In this document: piece by piece, positions 40,604 through 53,600 of the stretch | Layout: the number at the start of each line of letters is the position of its first letter | Position numbering within the stretch: position 1 is the stretch's first letter | Assembly (NCBI RefSeq): GCF_019059575.1 | Contig: NW_024881834.1 | Span: forward strand, 310,001 to 374,000 | Direction: 5' to 3' | From: Amphibalanus amphitrite | Lineage: Eukaryota > Arthropoda > Thecostraca > Balanomorpha > Balanidae | Length of the DNA: 64,000 bases | Translations under genes and position numbers: made by a program | Notes under the pieces: generated by a model | Database searches by the model: none | Told to the model about the DNA's origin: nothing | What the model saw: only the letters and a program-made list of their open reading frames with translations

Positions 40604-41644
40604 CTACCCCCCCCCCCCCATTAGTCCTGACAGACTGAGGAGCAGAGCGGCCGCCCGTCGAATCCAGTGGTCGGAGGGGGAGTCGCCGGAGCGCAGGTCC
40701 ACGGCCACCACAAAGGACGGGTAGTGACCGGTGCCCGACCGGTTCGGGTAGTAATACGCCGGACACGTGTACAGTCCTGTGTGAAGGGACGGGGGACTGT
40801 AATTGGTGTGTGGGGCTCCGTCGGCTCCCGACAGGCAAGAAATAACGAGAGCGTATAGACTGAATAAGTGAGCAAACATGATTGAATATCTCAATATCAA
40901 TCGCATGCAAATAACACCGCCAGCTTAAGTGGCATACCAACTTCATTTTATGCCCTGATATCATAACGGCTTTAGCCCAGACCTACCTTTTCCGCTTTTC
41001 TTCTTATTCTCCACGGGTTTAAAGTGTACGATGGGCATTGGTGTGACGAGCTGCATTGGCGCGGCCTCGACCAGACAGCGCTTGTTGACGTCCCAGCCGG
41101 CGCCCTCCAGGAACATCCCGCAGATATACACTCCCTCCTGTACGAGACATCCGCCGAAAGGCAATGAGTGATTGATGTAATGTGGAAGAGGGCGATCCAT
41201 TTCACCGAAGGGTGCAGACACAACCGTGTTCGCCATCGCAAACTTTTGCAATCTAATTATGGGATAAAAGGGAAAGCATTTCCGAAACTGCAAGTAAAGA
41301 ACGGACACACGAACGTCCCTGTTTCAATCAGCCAGGTTTACACTCATACCCCTCCAGTCTCCACTCTATCCCCGTCGCTGTTACTGCACTTACATGCGGC
41401 AGCAGGTTGGTGGTCGAGTCGTTCTGGTTGTGCACGTAAAACTCCCAGGCCAGCGAGTCGACACTGAGGTGCAGCTGCCGGGCAGCCGTCTGCAGCACCG
41501 CTGTCAGGAACCCGGTGGGGAACGTGAAGGCGGCCAGCCAGAAGGCCGTGGGCGGCCGGGCGCGCTCCGACCACTCGGAGAACTGCTCCACACGCTGCAC
41601 CAGGTCCCGCGTCCACGAGCCCAGAGACTTCATCGACGGGTAGG
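40604..41644 (-). other. DNAH2 domain block: C-terminal domain, last three exons
   Basis: Exons 41394-41644, 40987-41137, 40604-40776. [40 protein letters not shown] and [16 protein letters not shown] are conserved. The last codons are ATG GGG GGG GGG GGG TAG, so the coding end is set by a 13-base G-run. Confidence 0.92.
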
Positions 41645-44600
41645 CTGTAGGAGACGGCGGGAGACGGGGTGAGGTGGGGCGGAGCACAGCGTTCTCGTGC
41701 ATTTGATGTAGAGTCGGACATGAGCTGGCACCTCTCCTGGTATCATCTTTAAAAAATTGATATATCTTTTGTCCGTCTGCTTCCGGGATTTCAGAATCTC
41801 TCATAGCTGCATCAATATATTTGCAGAAAACATTACAAGTCACAGGCGAGTGGGCAACAGCAAAGCAAGCAACAGACACACAACAACGAACGACCTCGTA
41901 AGTCACAGAACGTCACTCACATCACTTCACAGGACCAACAAAGCCTACAAGACACATTCGATCCCCTTCGGTATCTGACACTCGACATAACGGGTTCTAA
42001 CTCCTTGGAAACCTCGAACAATGACCTTGCAGGCTATGTCACAAGCCGCTGCCGTCTTCATCGTCTTCCGTTGTCACCACCACCAACGCTGCCGTTCTCA
42101 GTACTGGTTCATCCTGTGCAGCGGCTTGGCGCGGCTCTCGGTGGCGTTCTGGCTGCGCCGACCGCTGCGGTCCCTGCCCAGAATCACACTCGATATCTTC
42201 CGCATCATATTCATAGCTCCCGATCGCGCGCTGGCCTCCGAGGCTCTCATCAGCTGCATGGCCTCCATGTGTGTCAGTATATCCCCGGGCAGCGCGTTGA
42301 TGGAGCTGTGCGCGGGCAGCACGGGCAGCGAGGCGCGCGGCATCATCTGGCTGGCGCGCCGCAGCCGCTCGGCCGGATCGCGCTGGTCCTCGGGCACCAG
42401 CTGGCGCTGCAGCATCTCGTCCAGCTCGGCCACCACGGCCGTGGCGCGCGCCAGGTCGGCGCGGATCGCCGCGTACTCGGCCACGTTCTCCTGCAGCGAG
42501 ACGAGCACGGTGGCGAGCCGCGCCACGCGCGCCGGGTCGGGCCGCAGCGGCGGCGGCACCTGCACGGGCCGCTGGCCGCTCACCAGCTCCGGGTTCTCCG
42601 ACAGGATGCCGTCCACAGAGACCACCTTCACCGTGCAGTCGTCGGCCGGGTCGTCGTCGTCCGCGTCTCCGCCGCCGCTGCTCCTGACGGCGCCGGTGAG
42701 GTAGCTGCTGAACAGGGTGCCCCGCTCGGCACTCTTCTCCTCGGTGTAGTCCTTCATGGCAATCTCGAGGTTGGTGACCACCACGGCCACTATCAGGTTC
42801 GAGAAGACGAACGCGCCGATCATCACCAGGAACAGGAAGTAGATGGACGAGGCGAAGGCGATGTTGGCGTTCTTGGAGTCGCGCATGGGTGTGAAGATGT
42901 CCACCCAGCCGTCCTCTGTGACACAGATGAAGCAGACGAACAGCGCGTCCATCAGACTCCCAAAGTGCTCCTGGAAGTCGTCTCCGAACACGGTGACGCC
43001 GATGACGGCCGCCACCGTCATGAAGACGAGCAGCAGCAGCGAGACGTTCGCCATGTCCGGGATCGAGTGCAGGATCGTGTCCACCACTAGCGACAGGCTC
43101 TCCAAGGACGTGCTGAAGGAGCGGACGCTGCGGAACGCACGCAGCACACGCAGAAGACGGAGCAGACGAGAGCTGGCCAAGTAGGTGAAGTTGTTACCGA
43201 AGAGCAGGATGAAGATCACAACAAAGTCGATGATGTTCCACGCTCCGAGCCAGAACGAGAAGAAGCCGTAGAACCACTTGATGGCGATCTCGAAGATGAA
43301 GATGGTCAGCACCACCTGGTCGATGACGGAGAACGGAAGGGAGAAACGCTCCGTGAGGTCGTCTGAGGTCTGCATCGCGATCAGCACCGAGTTGAACACG
43401 ATGATGAGAAAGATGGAGAAGTTGAACGTCTTGCTGTTGGTCAGGTGGCCGACCAGCTCCTGCGAGACAAACGTCTCAACTCGTGCCTCGTCCACGTCGA
43501 CCACCTCGTTGAAATCCTCCACCTTGCCGGTGTCCGAGGCGCCCACGCCCTGGTCGTAGCGCCGGTCGGCGTCCTCAAACAGAAATCGTCGCGCCACATA
43601 CTCGGCCTCCTCCGGAACGCCCGGGCCGCCAGATTTCTTCATCACCTGGTCAATCCAGCGGCGGATGTTGGTCCGACCGCTGATCAGCTTGAAGGCGGCG
43701 GCGCCCAGGTCTTTGACGGAGGTGTGCCGTCGCTCGCGGTCGGCATCCTGAGATGGTGAAGCTTCCAGAGACGGTTGAACGTTGGCCGCCGCCCTCCGCC
43801 ACCGCGCCGCGCCGGTCGGCGCCGAAACATTGGTATCCGTCACCTCACCGCTGGTTTCATCGGTGCTCCGTTCGGATGCGACTTCGTCTATAGACGGCAG
43901 AATTCGACCAAAAGACCCGGAGGCGGAAAATCGAACCGATTTTCCAGAATGCTTTCTTTCAGGAAGGTTTGGGTCTGACATGATCGGTGCGCGTTTAGTT
44001 CATACGCCCGTTTGTTCGCAAATTTGCATAGACACACTGTTTGAAAGGAAAATCGGGCAAGGTACACCTTTCCAGTAAAACTGGTGTACTGTTCTCGGTA
44101 ATTCATTCACGACTTAAGCTTAAAATAGCAAATTATCCTCGATGTAGCTCATATGATCTAGCAGCTTGAATTCCTTGCAAAGATCGGGAAATGACACGAA
44201 TTTGTATTTGTTTCAGATGTTTATTTTATCAGCTCGGGAACTTTGCGTAAATGATTCCTCCCGCAAAGAAGACACATTTGTATCTCAGGCACATAAAAAA
44301 CACCAATGGGTTAATTCAGGCATCCTGCTTATTCGCCCTGAGACCGAGCCTAATTCAGACGAAAATTGCATCGGATGATACGTCTCTAGGTTGACCCATC
44401 CTGGAAGTGATCAAGTGCTATTTTCTAGCAGTGCTGTTTTTTTTAACGACTGATAACTGGCAGAGCGAGGCCAGCGTGGTACCCACCTTTGAGCCAGGGC
44501 GGCGGCACGCGACCCTCCAGGACGCAGACGAACACCTCCTCGAGGTCAGAGGACATCACCACCAGGCCCTTGATGCCCTTCTTGAGGTCCTCCAGCGATC

Positions 44601-47600
44601 GGCGGATGATCACCAGCAGAACGTTGTAACGCTGAATCTGTAACAAACACCCAAATCGTGAACGGGAACAGAGGGCCACACTGTCTCCTACGAAAACAGT
44701 GCAATTCCCCCTGGATGTTCCTCTAAGCCATAGCAATCAACTACCCATCGTGCGGGCGGAGCACTGACCTCCTGCAGCAGGACCACATTCAGCGGACACG
44801 GGTCGTTGGAGAGAATCTTCTGCGTGCTCTCGAAGTCGATCAGGTCCGGCATCTTGGTCAGCACGTCGTTGGCCAGACCGATCACCTGCAAAGAAAACGG
44901 AGGGGAGATGTTATAAGCCTTCAATTTCGATACATTTATAGTTGCGTAAGCAATCTATTGTTTGTCGGGACCAAGCAAGAGGGAACAGTTATTAGACCAG
45001 CTGTGCTACAAAGTCATTTACAAGCATTACTTTATGCCTCATGGTTCGCAACATCCACACTAATTTATACATTTCACAGTATTTTGATCTTCATTCGTCC
45101 TACCATAGCCCTCACATCCCTTTCATACTCTCCGCACCTTATCGTCGGAGCTCTGTCCGTCGGCCGCGGCGGCCACGGCCGGCTGCAGCGACAGCAGCGT
45201 CTCGAACAGCACCCGTGCGTCTCCGATACTGCTGGCGATGTCGGCGTTCGGGTGCTGTCCGAACGCCTCCGGGTGGTCCACCATGGGCAGGCTGTTGCTG
45301 AAGTCCTGGTAGTAGGACAGGTGGCCGTCCCGAGGGATGTAGTAGTGTGCCAGGGACGACAGCCTGAGAGGGGAGAGGCGAGGCGTCAGATCACAGAAAA
45401 CGACGGTGAATATGATGCACCGGTTGCACGTAGAATTCATGGATCAAAAATGAAACAATGCATGAAAGTGCCTGAAACCGAGGCGGTTCCGCTCCCCTGA
45501 TAAGCCGGGCGTTTTCTACGGACACTGAGTGCATGAGATAAACCTTCTTATATTATTACATTTGGCTAAGGAAGTTCTACAAAACCTAAAAAATTACCCG
45601 CGACAGTCACAAGGACACCTGCCATCCATCCATCCATCCAGCCCCATCACCCACTTGTAGTATGTGACGTTGAGCACGTCCTCGTTGAACATCTGGTTGA
45701 TGTAGGTCATGAGCAGGCGTCGGTCCCAGTCGTCAGTGACGTGCCCGCCGTACATGACGCCCGCGATCAGGTACTTGAGCGCGTCCCACGGCGGGTCCTC
45801 GTACTCGCGCAGGTAGATCGACAGCAGCGACTCAGACACCTGAGTACGAGGACGGACGGAAGGGATAAGGAAGGAAGACTATGAGTATGAGAAAACTATG
45901 AGAAGACTAAGACCATGGGATTCTATGAGTCCATGACGATTTAAATTCAATAAATTATCGTGTTTGGTGAGCGAATATGTGCAAAATAACAATGCATTGA
46001 CGGATGTTCTCAATATAATATGGATTACTGCCAAGGCCAATGCCCGTTTCCAGACAGACTCCTGAAAATTTCAGCATTCCTGCGTTGGAGCATAACGAGG
46101 TAGGATACTGTCAAGTTCCTTTCATCGAACATAGGGGATCGTAAGACTCGAATAATACTACCCCACAGAATGCACAGCATCAACTGGGAACTGACCTCGA
46201 AGTCTGAGTCGTTGAACCCGTAGAGGATGTTCCAGCCGAGCTGCTGGAACTTGCGCCGCTCCAGCAGCACCGAGTGGAAGAAGCACAGCGAGAAGAGCAG
46301 CTTCTTGTAGTTGCTCTGGCGCGGACAGGCGGTGAACTGCGCCTCCGTCATGTTCTGGTACAGACGCTTGATGTTGGCCTTGATGCCCTGGAAAGGTAAA
46401 GAATGGGGAGGATGTGACACGTTGAGCACAGGATAAGTGGTCACTAAATCCGGCTGGGTGGTTACCGATTGACTGATACTGTCCCGCAATGCACTGAAGC
46501 ATGACGGAACATAGCGGGCCCAGCAACGTTACACTACCACACAATCACTTTCACCATGTGGTTAAATGAGTCGAAGCTGACATATTTTGAGCATCTTTAT
46601 GCCGGAAGCGATCGGATAATTTGCTGGAATGCCAGAGAAGCAGCCTATATGTAATCACTAAGGCATGCACTATTCTCAGCGTCTCCCACCTTGGGCGGTT
46701 CGGTGGTGATTTTGATGCCGTTCTGAAGGATGGAGATGGGGAAGTCGGGGTGCGGGCTGGAGCTGAGCCACAGACGGAACTCGGGGTTGGCGCCGCCGTC
46801 CTGTATCTCCTCCACCATCTTGTCGAGCTCGGGCATCCAGGAGAGCGAGAGATGACAGTTGGCCAGGAACACCCAGCCGCCGTCCCGTTTACCCATCTCC
46901 AGCAGACTGGCGGCGCGGACAGAGGAGAGTTACCGGAGCGGTTACCGACGTAAATTACGTCGGTAACCGACGTAAAGTAATCTCATTTCATGAGTCATGA
47001 TTTACCGACTTAAATTACTCATTAAAATATGAGCTATGCAAGATTGCAAATACAATTATACCTACAATTTATTCAACACTAGGGGGAAATAAAACATCTG
47101 TCAAAATCGCAACCGAAGGTGCTACATTGAATATTTCTCTCGAATCGCATCTGCAAATGTCCGTTATAGGTTCGAGCACCTCAGCCATTGTCATGAGACA
47201 GAAGTGGGAGGAGCATTATGCTCTCCTTCGCGTTCACCGTGTGGCGATGGGCGCCTGTCCCTGTCCCAGGCTGAGGCTGTAGAAGCGGTCCATCATCTCG
47301 TTCTGCTCGGCCAGCTGGAGCAGAGCCGTGGTCGGGTCTACGCCCGGAGACAGGATGAAGATGAGCGGCGTCTTGGCCGCAGAGTCCTCCAGCTGAAACG
47401 GGGGAAGGATGCGTCACTGTCACAATACGAAACAAACTTCATGTAACACCTGATGGTGGCATCAGAGGTATCATTCAGAGTGACGGCAAGTTTGAAACGG
47501 TACAAACAGGGGAAATTCACGAGAATCGAAACTGTTAAATTTATATTCAATTCATTGCTATCCATCACCACCACACGTACACAATTTAACGTCATCAACA

Positions 47601-50600
47601 TCAGATGCACATTGTCAGAAAATGATAGCCAACGAGACATCCTTCTATAAAAATTATAGTAGAAGAAAGAATTGTAGAAGCCTTGTATGTAGAAAGCTAG
47701 AGCTGCTCTGCCTACAGCCACTGACCACGCTGTGGAAGTCGAGCACGGGCGGCTCGACGAAGCGCTGCCCCAGGTTGTGGATGACGAACGTGGACACACA
47801 TACGCTGACCCGGTCCGGGCGCAGTGAGCGAACAAAGATCATCCGCTGCAGCTCCGAGCACGACGTGTCCCACTCGCCTGCCGGGAAATCGACCGGTCGA
47901 CGATTAGTAAAGAACATCGGAGTCCGGAGCGAAATGCATAAAATGATAATAATTGAGAAACTATTTAGATAGCTCCAATTCGGGCATGAACCGTTATCGG
48001 TTATCGTTAACCCGCGCCCCACTGGGGGGGGGGGCTATTTATAGCCCCCCCTCCCGTTTTTCTGCAATAACTTCCAAACCGCTTGACGGATCGACGCCAA
48101 ACTTTCAGTACCTTCGGCTGCATCAATTTGACACCTTGTGTCAAAATTTGAACTTCGTACCTACCATAGGTCGGCCGGAAATGACGTCAGGGTGACGTCA
48201 TGTTCGTCCGATTTCGACGCAAAACATTGAACCACGGCAATCGCTCCCAAGAGCTCAGTTTTTAAGCTAGATCCAATTTCTTTGCATGAAAGAACTCAGA
48301 ATCGACCGCGCTATCAAACTGCTATCTCGGATTTTCAAAATTTTGAAAATTTCGAAAATTTTATTTAATAATATTCAAAATTTATATTTTTATATTTTTT
48401 CAAAAAGTTTTTGACTTTTCGTAAAAACCGGAACATATGTGACAGAACGCATGATTATGACTAACTCTAGCAAGTTTTAGCTAAATATCTTCAAAAATGG
48501 CCAAGTTATACGCATTATTGCAAAAAATTCACAATTATTAATTTTTCAAATCAATTTTTCAGTACGCATTTGGCATCGTACACCAATATAAATGGCACCA
48601 TCGTGTTCCTGAGCTCAAACTGCATCCAATAGACACCTTTTTTGTTGAAAAATTTCAACTTCAAAATTTGACCTTTTTTGACCTGAAAGTGACCTGACCT
48701 AAGCTAAATTCGACTCAAAATGACCTCGAATGACATAGACGACATCAAATTCGAAATCTATGGCCTAAATGGACCATAAAACATGTGTCACGTGACCGAC
48801 GCATGATATAATATTTTCGTGACCTGTGATGACCTGACCCTGACCTGAAAATCAAAGTACAAGTTTGGTACCCGCAAGGTATCTAGAGCATCTGTTCACG
48901 AGTGTGGAAACCAAAAATGAGCCTGATCTGACTTGTAAGACGGCGGCCAGAGCCCAAAATGTGAACAAGCCAAAGTGCTAATAATTTTTACTTTGACCTG
49001 ACCTGTGACGTCATCGGTGACCTCGAGGTCAATGAAATTAGGTTTCGCTCGACAGTTTTTCCGGGGCTATCAGACGCCGTTTGAATTTTGACGATCGGCC
49101 CAGTAGTTTCGGAGTTAGGAGGGGGGGCTATGAATAGCCCCCCCCCCCCCAGTAGGGCGTGTTATACACAGACCCCAGTGGGGCGCGGGTTAAGGCTTCA
49201 GTAACACGACTATTTCAAAACATCTAGCGCAGCCTAGCACTCAGCGCTGTCAATATTGTGTTAAGGTAACACGACCGTATGCCTCTTGACGATACTGTCC
49301 GAACATCACGTCCACCCCTGTGATACTGACCGGGCAGCGAGGCTCGCTCGGGCTCGGGCGACGTGTACCAGGCGTACCAGTCGCGGTGGCCCTGCTCAAA
49401 CGACTGAATCACGCCGTGGAAGTTGGCCAGACGCTCCAGCTCGGTAATGTTGTCCCACGCAGAGTCCGACAGCCACTCTGAAAGAAAGAAGCGACAGTGG
49501 GACGAAATAAAGCGTAAAAGGGAATTCAAGGACTATGATAGGAATGTTTCATGAGAGATCACACTGAGGACCCTCACTTAAACTTCCACTAATCAAGCAC
49601 AGACCATGAAACTGACCGGGGCACGGGTTGTCCATCTGCTCCTCCCTGTCGAGCACGACTCCACCCTTGAGGAAGAACAGGTACTCGTCCGTGTTGACGG
49701 CCGACTGGCTCTCCAGCATCTTGATGCACATGTGGAAGGAGAAGAGCAGCTTGTGCCGCTCGAACAGGCCGCGGCAGGCGTACCTGAAAACGACGCAACA
49801 CAGACCCTGAACAACGGCGTTTGTATCACTGGACAATGCACATCATGAATAGAGCTTTAAAAAGGACGTCAAATGTTTTGCGGCAAAAGACGGTCATTCC
49901 ACCATTACGTTAACACACAAATAAGCCTGACGCGCATATATGATAGCCTTCACTCACTTGTACACGGCGTAGGTGTGATAGTCGTTCATGTTCTGTATGC
50001 GGTTCTCCAGCTTTGGGCTCCTCTGCGCCTTATCGATGGAGTGGGTGAACAGATCTACGTAGGCGTCCAGCGAGAACTGGTACATCGGGTCGATCTTGCC
50101 CAGGTCGGTCAGCACGAAGAACAGGATCGAGGCGCGCCGCGCGCACGGACGATACGCCTGTCAACGATGATACCAACGTCAGTCGTTAAGAGGAGGGCCG
50201 AGAACCGTGTTAGGACGGACAACTGGCATAGGAGGAGTCTAACTAGACACTGAAGTAAGTCCAACCACTCATGAAAATGAGAAATCGTCTTTCGGGCCAC
50301 GGGGATGAACAATACAGCTTCTGCATGAATGGGCGAGCAATTCGACAAGCAGTTTCACACTGTGGTAGCCACTCCATCCAGTTGCGTTCCTGAAACCCCA
50401 CATTTCCCCACCTCCCGAGCGGCGTCGATCTTGATCTCTGTCTCCTCGGCGGTCTCCAGCTGTTCGGTGACGTCGGCCGAGGTGGTCTTGCACGACTGTA
50501 GCGTCACCACCAGAGCCTCGTCCTCCAGCAGCGAACCCTCCGTCTTCAGCAGTCTGTGGGTGACGTGGAGAGTGAGGAGGGAGGAAGATGTGAGAGTTAC

Positions 50601-53600
50601 AGTCTCTGGAAAACTACGATCCCTTCTGCTAACCAAGTGGCATCGGTGTACAACAGATAAACAACACACAAGTTCTGATGCTCATGCATGAATGTCATTG
50701 CTCCAAATTCCTTTTTCCAAAAAGGATATAAAATTTCACCGCTACCGTTGCCGCCTTTGTCAACCATCCGACCGACCTGAGCACGGCGTCCTCCAGCTCG
50801 ATGAGCTTCAGTTTGCCGGCGGCGATGTTGGTGACGAGGGCGTCCTTCTGCTCCTCCAGCTCGGGCCGCTCCTTGCGGACCACGATACCCAGCAGCTGCT
50901 GCTCCAGACCTGTCCGGAGACGTCACACAATGGAGCATTAGATCTCTAGCGACAACGGATACACGAACGAAGATGATTTCCATGACAACATGACATTTTA
51001 TATTCTGCAAACTAGATTAAATACCGCACAAGAACAACGTGAAATGCATAAGCCATCACCAAATAATAGACATCGTCCGGATCCCAATAGATGATGCAAC
51101 ATTGCTAGCCTCTCTGGCATCTGTTACTGTAACTACGGATAAGATGGTTCACAGATAACAGTAGTACTACTGTTATATAGTAGTAGTATTACTGTACTAC
51201 TGTTATCTGTGGATGGTTAGATGGTCTACCGAGCCGGCGTACTACTCACCGTCCTCCTTGACGGTGAAGTTGATGATGGTGGTCTTAGTGGCGATCTCAG
51301 GCGGGTAGTGCGGGTTTGACAGCTTGGTGCTGATGTAGAAGCGGAACAGCGGGTTGTACTCCACCTCCTTGTCGCCGATCTTGGTGTACAGAGCGTCACC
51401 TGCCGCGGGCAACGACAGCACGTAAGGAATCACATTAGAAAACACTGAGGCACCGCACTCTGATGATTTATATTACAACAACAGTCTCCGACAATCGAAT
51501 ATAAACTCATAAGGATGCGTGCGATCAAGCAGCTTAACTGCAATGCATGTGTGCTAGAAAGAAAACCCAGAGCAGACCAATGCAAGACCAGATCAACCCA
51601 TGTCACCATACATTTTGCTTGATGAGGCATGGTAGCGAGCTCACCCTGTTTGATGACAGACTTTGTGAGTATGGGGTTGAGCGAGGCATCCAACGTCTCC
51701 TGGACGTTCTGTAGCAGCACCGGGTGGCCGAACGTGACGGAGCGCTCCAGCACCGATAGGAAGTTGGTCTGCTGCAGGTCGATCACTTTCAGACCCTGCG
51801 GAAACGAGCACGCCGTGTTAGTCCGGAGGCCAAGGGTACGGCGGCGTGATATCAGTTATGCCCATTCATGCCTAAAGCGCTAAATACATGCCAGTGTTAT
51901 TAATCTATTCTTTTCTGAGCCACGCACAGCATTGTCACTCTAACCTGTTTGTGTTCCATGTTTTTGATCCAGCGCAGGCCCTGCCCCTGCGGGTCGATGA
52001 GCAGCGGCCAGCGCTGTCCGCGCGTGGCGATGATGCCGTTCTCCACGCTGAACGGGTTGGACGGCAGGCCCTGGATGTTCCAGTCGCGTACCACCGTCGG
52101 CTTGGCCAGGAACTCGCACAGCTCGAACGTCGGCGAGCAGGGCACCAGCTTCCCGCGCACCTGGGCACGGACGGACAACGACGGTCACTTACTCAGGCAC
52201 TGTCCGACTCTACCGTATTTTTGGTATCGAACAAAGATATAGCATCGAAACGACGAACACTACTTGCCATTAACACAGAATGATGCTGAATAAAACACAA
52301 CATTACGCAATAAAGTTCCCACAATCTCAGACCCACCTCCGGTAACCAAATGCTCGAGACGATCTCGTCCCGGTAGTTGGACGTAAACGGTCCCATATAG
52401 GAGACAAAGGCGGCAGCGATCAGGCAGTCCCCGACCAGGTAGCCAAAGTTTTCGTCCAAGTCCTTCACGGTCTGTGTCCAGCGGACCTTCTCGCCGGCCA
52501 GGCCGCTGACGATCTTGGCCGCGCGGTCCAACTTCAGCTCCAGGCTCTCCGCCTAGCATCGAGGAACAGAATAGCATGAGCGTCTTTGTACATATTGAAA
52601 CATCAAAGACACGCGTCAAACTGTGGTATAGTCTACTACAGAATGATGTTCCACTCCTCAGAAGCTATCAGTTGACCGGAGAGCTAAGTAGTGCCGTTTA
52701 TCACACAATTAAGCGTGTCGATTGTGAGCATTGGGACAAAGCTATAATTTGTGAACTCAGCCCGTGTGATTCGGCACAGCCTACCACTCCAGGCAAATAA
52801 TTGCCCTGTGAAAAGTGGAACATCATTCTGTAGTCGACTATACATACGTTCTGTTCTGTTACTTTATTGGTCTAATCCTCTGGTGACGAACCTTGATCCT
52901 GAGCTCCTCCTTCTGCGCCAGCTTCTCGTTGTACTCGGTCTGCAGCTTTGCCAGCCGCTCGCTGAGCTCCTGCAGCTTCGCCTTAGCGTCTGCCAGGTTC
53001 TTCTGCTTCTCGGCTAGGATACGCTCAGCCGACATCAGACGCATCTTCTTCGGCTCCACCACCCTGACAGCGTGGTCAAAACACAGTAGATGAGGAATCC
53101 CAATGTCTGCCTTTCCAGATTCCAACATACGTTCATTTTTACCAAAGAGATTCTAATGTCATCCACATGTTCCAGGAGAGCAACAGTCCCCCACTAACCT
53201 GTAGACGCGTCCGTACGACTCGATGGCTCGTACCCACAGACAGAGCGACTTGGCAGCCAGCGACTGTTTTCCGACCATGTCCGGGTCAAAGTCGGCCTGC
53301 ACCACGTATCCGCCGACCTTCTTCAGCGTCTTGTCGCTGATGTGGTCCTTGTCGAAGTCACGCAGCTGGAAACGACGGGGAAGAAGAATGAATGAGTACC
53401 TACGTAAATGTACGTCTGGTAAATATTGTACAGATGGCGACTGGTGGGCATGGCTGACAATCAGCACAATAGAGAGTCAAAGACTACATAAAGCACATGT
53501 CTCAAATTTGGCAGCCACATGGTGCTGGTAATCGATCGAACAAGAGTTAACATTGCAACCGACCTGTGTGATGAAGTTCGGGTCTCCCAGCTGTCGTTTC

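Noticed and set aside
42005-43090. 361-codon plus-strand frame rich in His, Arg and Gly
   Set aside because: It is the antisense shadow of the CATSPER4-like coding region. It has no domain and its composition follows the opposite strand's codons.
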